From assembly GCA_026413225.1 (NCBI GenBank), contig CM048572.1, forward strand, positions 1,488,001 to 1,552,000: a DNA stretch of 64,000 nt. The letters run 5' to 3'. Numbering within the stretch: position 1 is the stretch's first letter; each line of letters starts with the position of its first letter. Source of the DNA: Otis tarda (Eukaryota > Chordata > Aves > Otidiformes > Otididae). Shown piece after piece: positions 59,923 through 64,000 of the stretch. Below the pieces are notes generated by a model, which was not told the DNA's origin, made no database searches, and saw nothing but the letters and a program-made list of their open reading frames with translations. The translations under genes and the position numbers were made by a program.

Positions 59923-62418
59923 CTGAAAGAACAGAGCAGAGGTCAGTAAGAACTCAGCCGTGGCACAAGCTGTACATCGCTGTCCTACAGAGACGTCATC
60001 AACACGGCGCACCAGGAAAAGTTTCAGGTTGGGCCACTGGCAAAGGGATCTACCACCCTGGAAACCACTGCAGCTCTGGGGCTTCCCAAACAAAGCCACA
60101 CTTCTCCTCTCATCCCGCAGCCAGTCATCCTGCCTTCACTCCACTGAGTCAGCGTTAGAAATATCTGCCCCAAGGTCACAGCTTGTTTCAAGCAGGAGTA
60201 CGTATGTAATTAATCAGATATGCACTATGGAGTTCTGAAATACTCGAAGTGTGAGCGAAGAAAAATGTCTGAGCAGAAGGAAAAAAATAAAAGAGGACTA
60301 TCGGTTTTTATGTGCCACATAGCCAGTTTTACAGCATGTGTCAAAAAGGCCAACAGGTAATGAATTATACCCCTCTTTGTCATGGCTGGATGGAGTACGT
60401 TTGTAATATGGCATCAGCAACACCTCAGCATACAAATGAAACTCAATCAAACGACCTCGACAGTACGAGAGGAATGGGAGCCCTCTGGAATAAGTCCAGT
60501 TATCCCCAGCACAGCCACTGCCTTGAGCACGGGGCACTGAGATCTGGACTGAGCTCGAAGGGTGGCTCCCCTCCACCGTGTGCACACACAGATCTATCAG
60601 CTCCTCACAAATCCACGGCTTCTGTTAGCACTTTGGGAGTTAAAGCACCCACGCACGGTTAAACTGGGCACTCAGCCGCAGAGCCCGTCTCTCGCCAGCC
60701 TGCTTCTGCTCCTCTACTGAACTCGTGGTCCAGAATCCACTTCCAGAGAAGAAACTTGTATTTCAAAGCCAAAGGGAAAAAAAAACAACAAGCCACTGCA
60801 TGATGGAAGCGAAGGGAAAGCCCTCTGGGGAAAACGCAGGCTGTTGTTCGGGAGAGACCTACTGACAGCCGGGTAAAACACTGGCAATGAGCAGCAGAGT
60901 TCATTGCTTTGTTTGTGATCGTTTGCCTTTCCCTTGTTCATTCTGCCGTGAAACTGCCTCTTTGTAACAGAACTCCCTTACGCAGCAAGGCTGCTATTAA
61001 AAAAAAAAAAAGATTAAAAGATTATACTTCCCACTCCTCCTCAATGAACGGCACATTAAATCAGTGATTTCCTCAACACCGTCGGGGCTGCACGTTCAGC
61101 GGAGGTTACGCTGTACTCTCCTCGCCTGAGATCAAACTCCAAAAATAAAGTTGCTGAACTCAAAGCCGAGCAAAAGCCACCACAGACAATACACTCCCCC
61201 ACACGCACCGCTCCGCGCTTCCCTTCCACCTGCCCACACCCAGTTAAGACTGTCAGCGCTGTGCAGGTAAAGCGTCTGGGTGAGGCAAATCCCAGAGGTT
61301 CCCTGGCGCTGTCGGCGCCCCAGGGAAATCCCCCAGGAGCAGAGGAGCGGAGAACTTTCACAAGGAGAGGCTCACTTCAGCCATAAGGCGAATTTCTTCT
61401 TTGTTACTAGGAACGCGGTGGCTCCTGCTAGGGCTTAACAGCGACCGCTGAAGCCAGCGCAGGCATCAGATTCTACTGCTCACGTAAAAAACAGACTGAC
61501 AGAATCCAAGGGGATACAAGACTCAGGTATTCAACAAGGAAAGACAACCAGCAAGACAGGGTGCTTCCAAAATTCCCATCAGATGGAAAGAATGGCTGAC
61601 ACATTCTTTGTACTGTAAACTGACAGCGCAAAGTGTTGCTCTGCGAGCGTGCGGTGCGTCGAGCTAGCTTTTCCACTCCTGTAATGGGATGGAAAAATAC
61701 ACCAGCAAAAATAATAATAAAAAAATCAGCTTTGTTAAAGCTGACAGGAACGGAAAAGCTTCTCAAACGCTATCCATGGCCTAAGCTCAGCCGGCTTTCA
61801 CTGCACCGGCTCTGCGCACTAAGCACGCCATTCACACTGACCAAAAATCAGCATCATCGGGTTTTTATGTCAAAGTTTGGCGTTTTATTCATTTTTAAAG
61901 AATGAATGGCATTTGGGAAAAAATTAAATGCCATCATCTTGCACTTGCTGAGCCTCTCTCATAGCTGTTCAGCTCAGCGTAGTCGAAGGCCTTTAAAATG
62001 TTTAGAAGCAGGTTGCTGGTACAGCCCAGCCGCACCGGATGCGCCGCTCCGGAACCCCAAGTCCACGCCAGTGCAGCAGGCCACCTTCAGCACTGCTTGT
62101 GAGGAAAACCCAACAAAAAAGGCACGGCCCCCACCCTCTGCCGCAGCCATCTTCATCAGCCCTTCCTCTCGCCGCCTCCCTTCGCTGGCCCGCTGCACGC
62201 GGCCTAACCCAGCGTCACACTGCCCTGGACGCTTCTAGGCACAGAGCAAATGACGCTTCTTTGTAAATACGCGTGTCCTTAGACAGGCTCACCGCCTCCC
62301 CCGCAGCTCAGCAGCGGCTTCATTCCTTTTGCAGCTTCTCCCTGAGCTCGCTCTGATGTCCTGCGCGCCCTCTCCTCCCGCCGCCACCTTGCCGCGAGAG
62401 AGACAGCCGCAAACGTAC
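59923..62418 (-). other. AAR2: AAR2 last intron
   Basis: A 2,496-bp phase-0 intron bounded by GTACGT (62418-62413) and TTTCAG (ending 59923) on the minus strand. It has no CR1 or LTR copy that I recognise. It holds an A-rich run near 60998-61011, AT-rich unique sequence over 61480-61930, and a CpG-richer block at about 62000-62410 next to the upstream exon that contains an AAGATGGCTGCGG element on the minus strand. Confidence 0.93.
62000..62410 (-). promoter_or_regulatory. Intronic CpG-rich block with YY1-like AAGATGGCTGCGG
   Basis: Within the last AAR2 intron the minus strand becomes CpG-rich and contains AAGATGGCTGCGG (62153-62141), close to the YY1 consensus often found at 5' ends of housekeeping transcripts. 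The ATG opens a short frame of about 58 codons that I do not recognise. It could be an internal or alternative promoter, or simply exon-flanking GC-rich sequence. Confidence 0.25.
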
Positions 62419-62648
62419 CTGTAAGGTGCTGGTTAAAAAGTTGTCCTGGGAGATAATGTCCACAAAAAAGTCCGCTGGGATTTCGCCGAGCTGGTGATAC
62501 AGCACAGAAATGAGATTGATGTAAAGGCCTGGGTACTTCCCTACGGCATCTTCAGAGCGGCACAGGATGTTCAGGAGCCTTTTCCAGTGCTCGAACGCAT
62601 CATACACGTTCCCGATCAGGAAGCAGACGAAAGCAAACTGCAACTCAG
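62419..62648 (-). CDS. AAR2: AAR2 penultimate coding exon (U5 snRNP assembly factor), partial gene
   Basis: AAR2 is a U5 snRNP biogenesis factor that binds the spliceosomal scaffold PRPF8 before mature U5 forms. The exon encodes 76 complete codons starting [20 protein letters not shown] and ending DNFLTSTLQ. From memory of vertebrate AAR2 this is a near-collinear match to the alpha-helical C-terminal domain, about residues 254-329 of a 384-residue human protein. The minus-strand acceptor is a pyrimidine-rich tract ending GCGCAG just above 62648. The donor is CAG followed by GTACGT at 62418-62413. The exon starts two bases into a codon and ends in phase 0, which joins in frame to the exon at 59922. 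The rest of the gene (N-terminal domain, start codon, promoter) is not in the window. I searched 62649-64000 for it and saw no AAR2-like peptide. The reading frame is intact, so this is a functional gene rather than a retrocopy. Confidence 0.97.
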
Positions 62649-64000
62649 CTGCGCGTATTCAGCAAAGGAAAGCAAAACGAAACACACATAAGACTACAAA
62701 CGTATCCAAGGTACGCGTCCTTTCCAAAACTCTGGAAACGACAGCATAAAACTCTGGGTCTGCCTTCTGCATTCCGCCCTTCTGCGATTCTGCTGATAGC
62801 AATCAACACTCCAAACACCGACTACTTCCTAACGCTCTGCTCTTCAGCTGGAGAAAAAGCAAAGCGTCATGGGGCAGGTGCACCTGGAACTGCAGCCATC
62901 ATCCCTGGGGAGCGACCTCGCCGGCAACCAGAGCACGCGGCCACCGGAGGACTGCCAGCCTCAGCCTGTGCTCAGTGAGCCCCGAATCAGAAGTCAGACA
63001 CCGACTGCTGTCACCTGCCAGCGTTCACTCTGCCTGTGCCCGGGCTTCCAGAGCCACCCGGGAGTGCAAACGCTACTGCCCTTGAACACAAGGGCTGTGG
63101 GAACACTGGGAACACTGGGAGAGGTGAGCAGTACATTAACAGGTTTTTTTTTCCCTCATTGAATTAAGAGCCAGGGCTCATCTCACTGGACGCTTAGCAT
63201 CAGCTGTTTTGCCAGAACAATGGCATTACCATTTCCTAAGGTAACTCGTTCTTTATATATCCTAGAGTTGTCTTTGATAATTTTGCTACAGAATAAATTG
63301 TAAAACATTAATACAGAAAAAAATGGAAGAAGGGAAAAACAAAGGCTTATTCTAAACCTCAGCAGCCCAGCGCCAGCTCGGCCGGGTTCCCAAGCCCTCC
63401 CTCCATCCTGTCACGAAAGAAAAGCACACCTCAGGGCCTCCCCTGATCTTTATCCACATCACAAGTTACCAAAAAAGGCTGGCAAGTAATTAAGGCCCTG
63501 CGACGGGAGGCACGGCCCTCGCTGTGGGTGTCTCCTGCAGCAGGGCTGGCAAAGCCCAGCTGCTGCCAGGGAGAGTCGCCAGCGGCACACGCTGAGCTGC
63601 CACTGCTCCCGCCAGGGAGGAGGGCGCCTGCCGCCCTGGGAACCGCAGCACCTCGCTGCCGGCACGGGAATACGAATCTGAAAACAATGACGTTCAGCCC
63701 CATCCAGTGCTCCCAGCACCCCGAAAGCTCCGTCCTCAGAGGTTCACTGAACAGGCAGATGCCAGGCTGGTGCCAGGTGCCAGGCCCCCTTTGCGTGAGG
63801 CGCAGCTTTTGGCTCAGTCTGACCCACGATCCCTGCTTTTGACCCAATTTGAGGCAATCAGGGCTCCAAGCGCAGTGCCCAGGAGTGAGAGAGGCAAATG
63901 TGGCAGGCTGGCTGCTGCAGACACTGAGCGCCACACCCTCACCCCAGTGCAACTGGAACGGGACCCAGAGCCGCTAAATCTCCACAAACTGCTGTCATGC
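62649..64000 (-). other. AAR2: AAR2 upstream intron, partial
   Basis: This should be intron between the 62419-62648 exon and the large upstream AAR2 exon beyond the window. It begins with a good acceptor pyrimidine tract on the minus strand. No coding similarity, CR1 copy or LTR is visible. A short perfect 10-bp tandem repeat sits near 63098-63120, and an AT-rich block spans 63130-63350. Confidence 0.75.

Overview
This is a GC-rich stretch of vertebrate nuclear DNA, almost certainly from a bird. The evidence is eleven CR1 LINE fragments ending in ATTCTRTG-type 3' repeats, two solo LTRs of a type I recognise from avian endogenous retroviruses, and CpG-rich unique sequence with short microsatellites, typical of a microchromosome. 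No prokaryotic, plasmid or phage features are present. The window carries no operons, CRISPR arrays or tRNA/rRNA genes that I can see.

Only one protein-coding gene is firmly identifiable: the last two coding exons of AAR2, a factor in U5 snRNP assembly, on the minus strand (62419-62648 and 59755-59922, split by a 2,496-bp intron). Its 3' UTR probably ends near 58735, where an AATAAA lies on the minus strand. The 5' part of AAR2 is beyond the right edge. From memory of vertebrate synteny (human 20q11.23, chicken chromosome 20), the gene downstream of AAR2 on the same strand is DLGAP4, whose long 5' non-coding introns could fill most of positions 1-58000. I found no DLGAP4 coding sequence, so this is inference.

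Layout. 1-8200 is GC-rich unique DNA with a CR1 tail, small tandem repeats and an AT-richer conserved-looking block at 4735. 8200-9560 is a strong CpG island with a possible minus-strand first exon ending at a consensus donor (9223). It is flanked by a GGA tract and a 24-bp minisatellite (9630-10080) with a 172-bp higher-order duplication. 10-23.7 kb is unique DNA with a solo LTR (13193-13671), a palindromic pair of splice donors (11430-11450) and several AT-rich blocks. 23.7-43.4 kb holds seven CR1 copies (23756, 24988, 29133, 33103, 36078, 41262 and 43012), an internally deleted LTR (38904-39221) and a CR1 carrying an inverted internal segment plus a second small fold-back (43012-43402). 43.4-58.6 kb is mostly unique DNA with three more CR1 copies, one reaching the reverse-transcriptase FADD box. 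58.7-64 kb is AAR2.

The most unusual structure is the rearranged CR1 at 43012-43402. It carries two nested template-switch-like inversions that can be read directly by comparison with other CR1 copies in the same window. I did not find a convincing new biological system.
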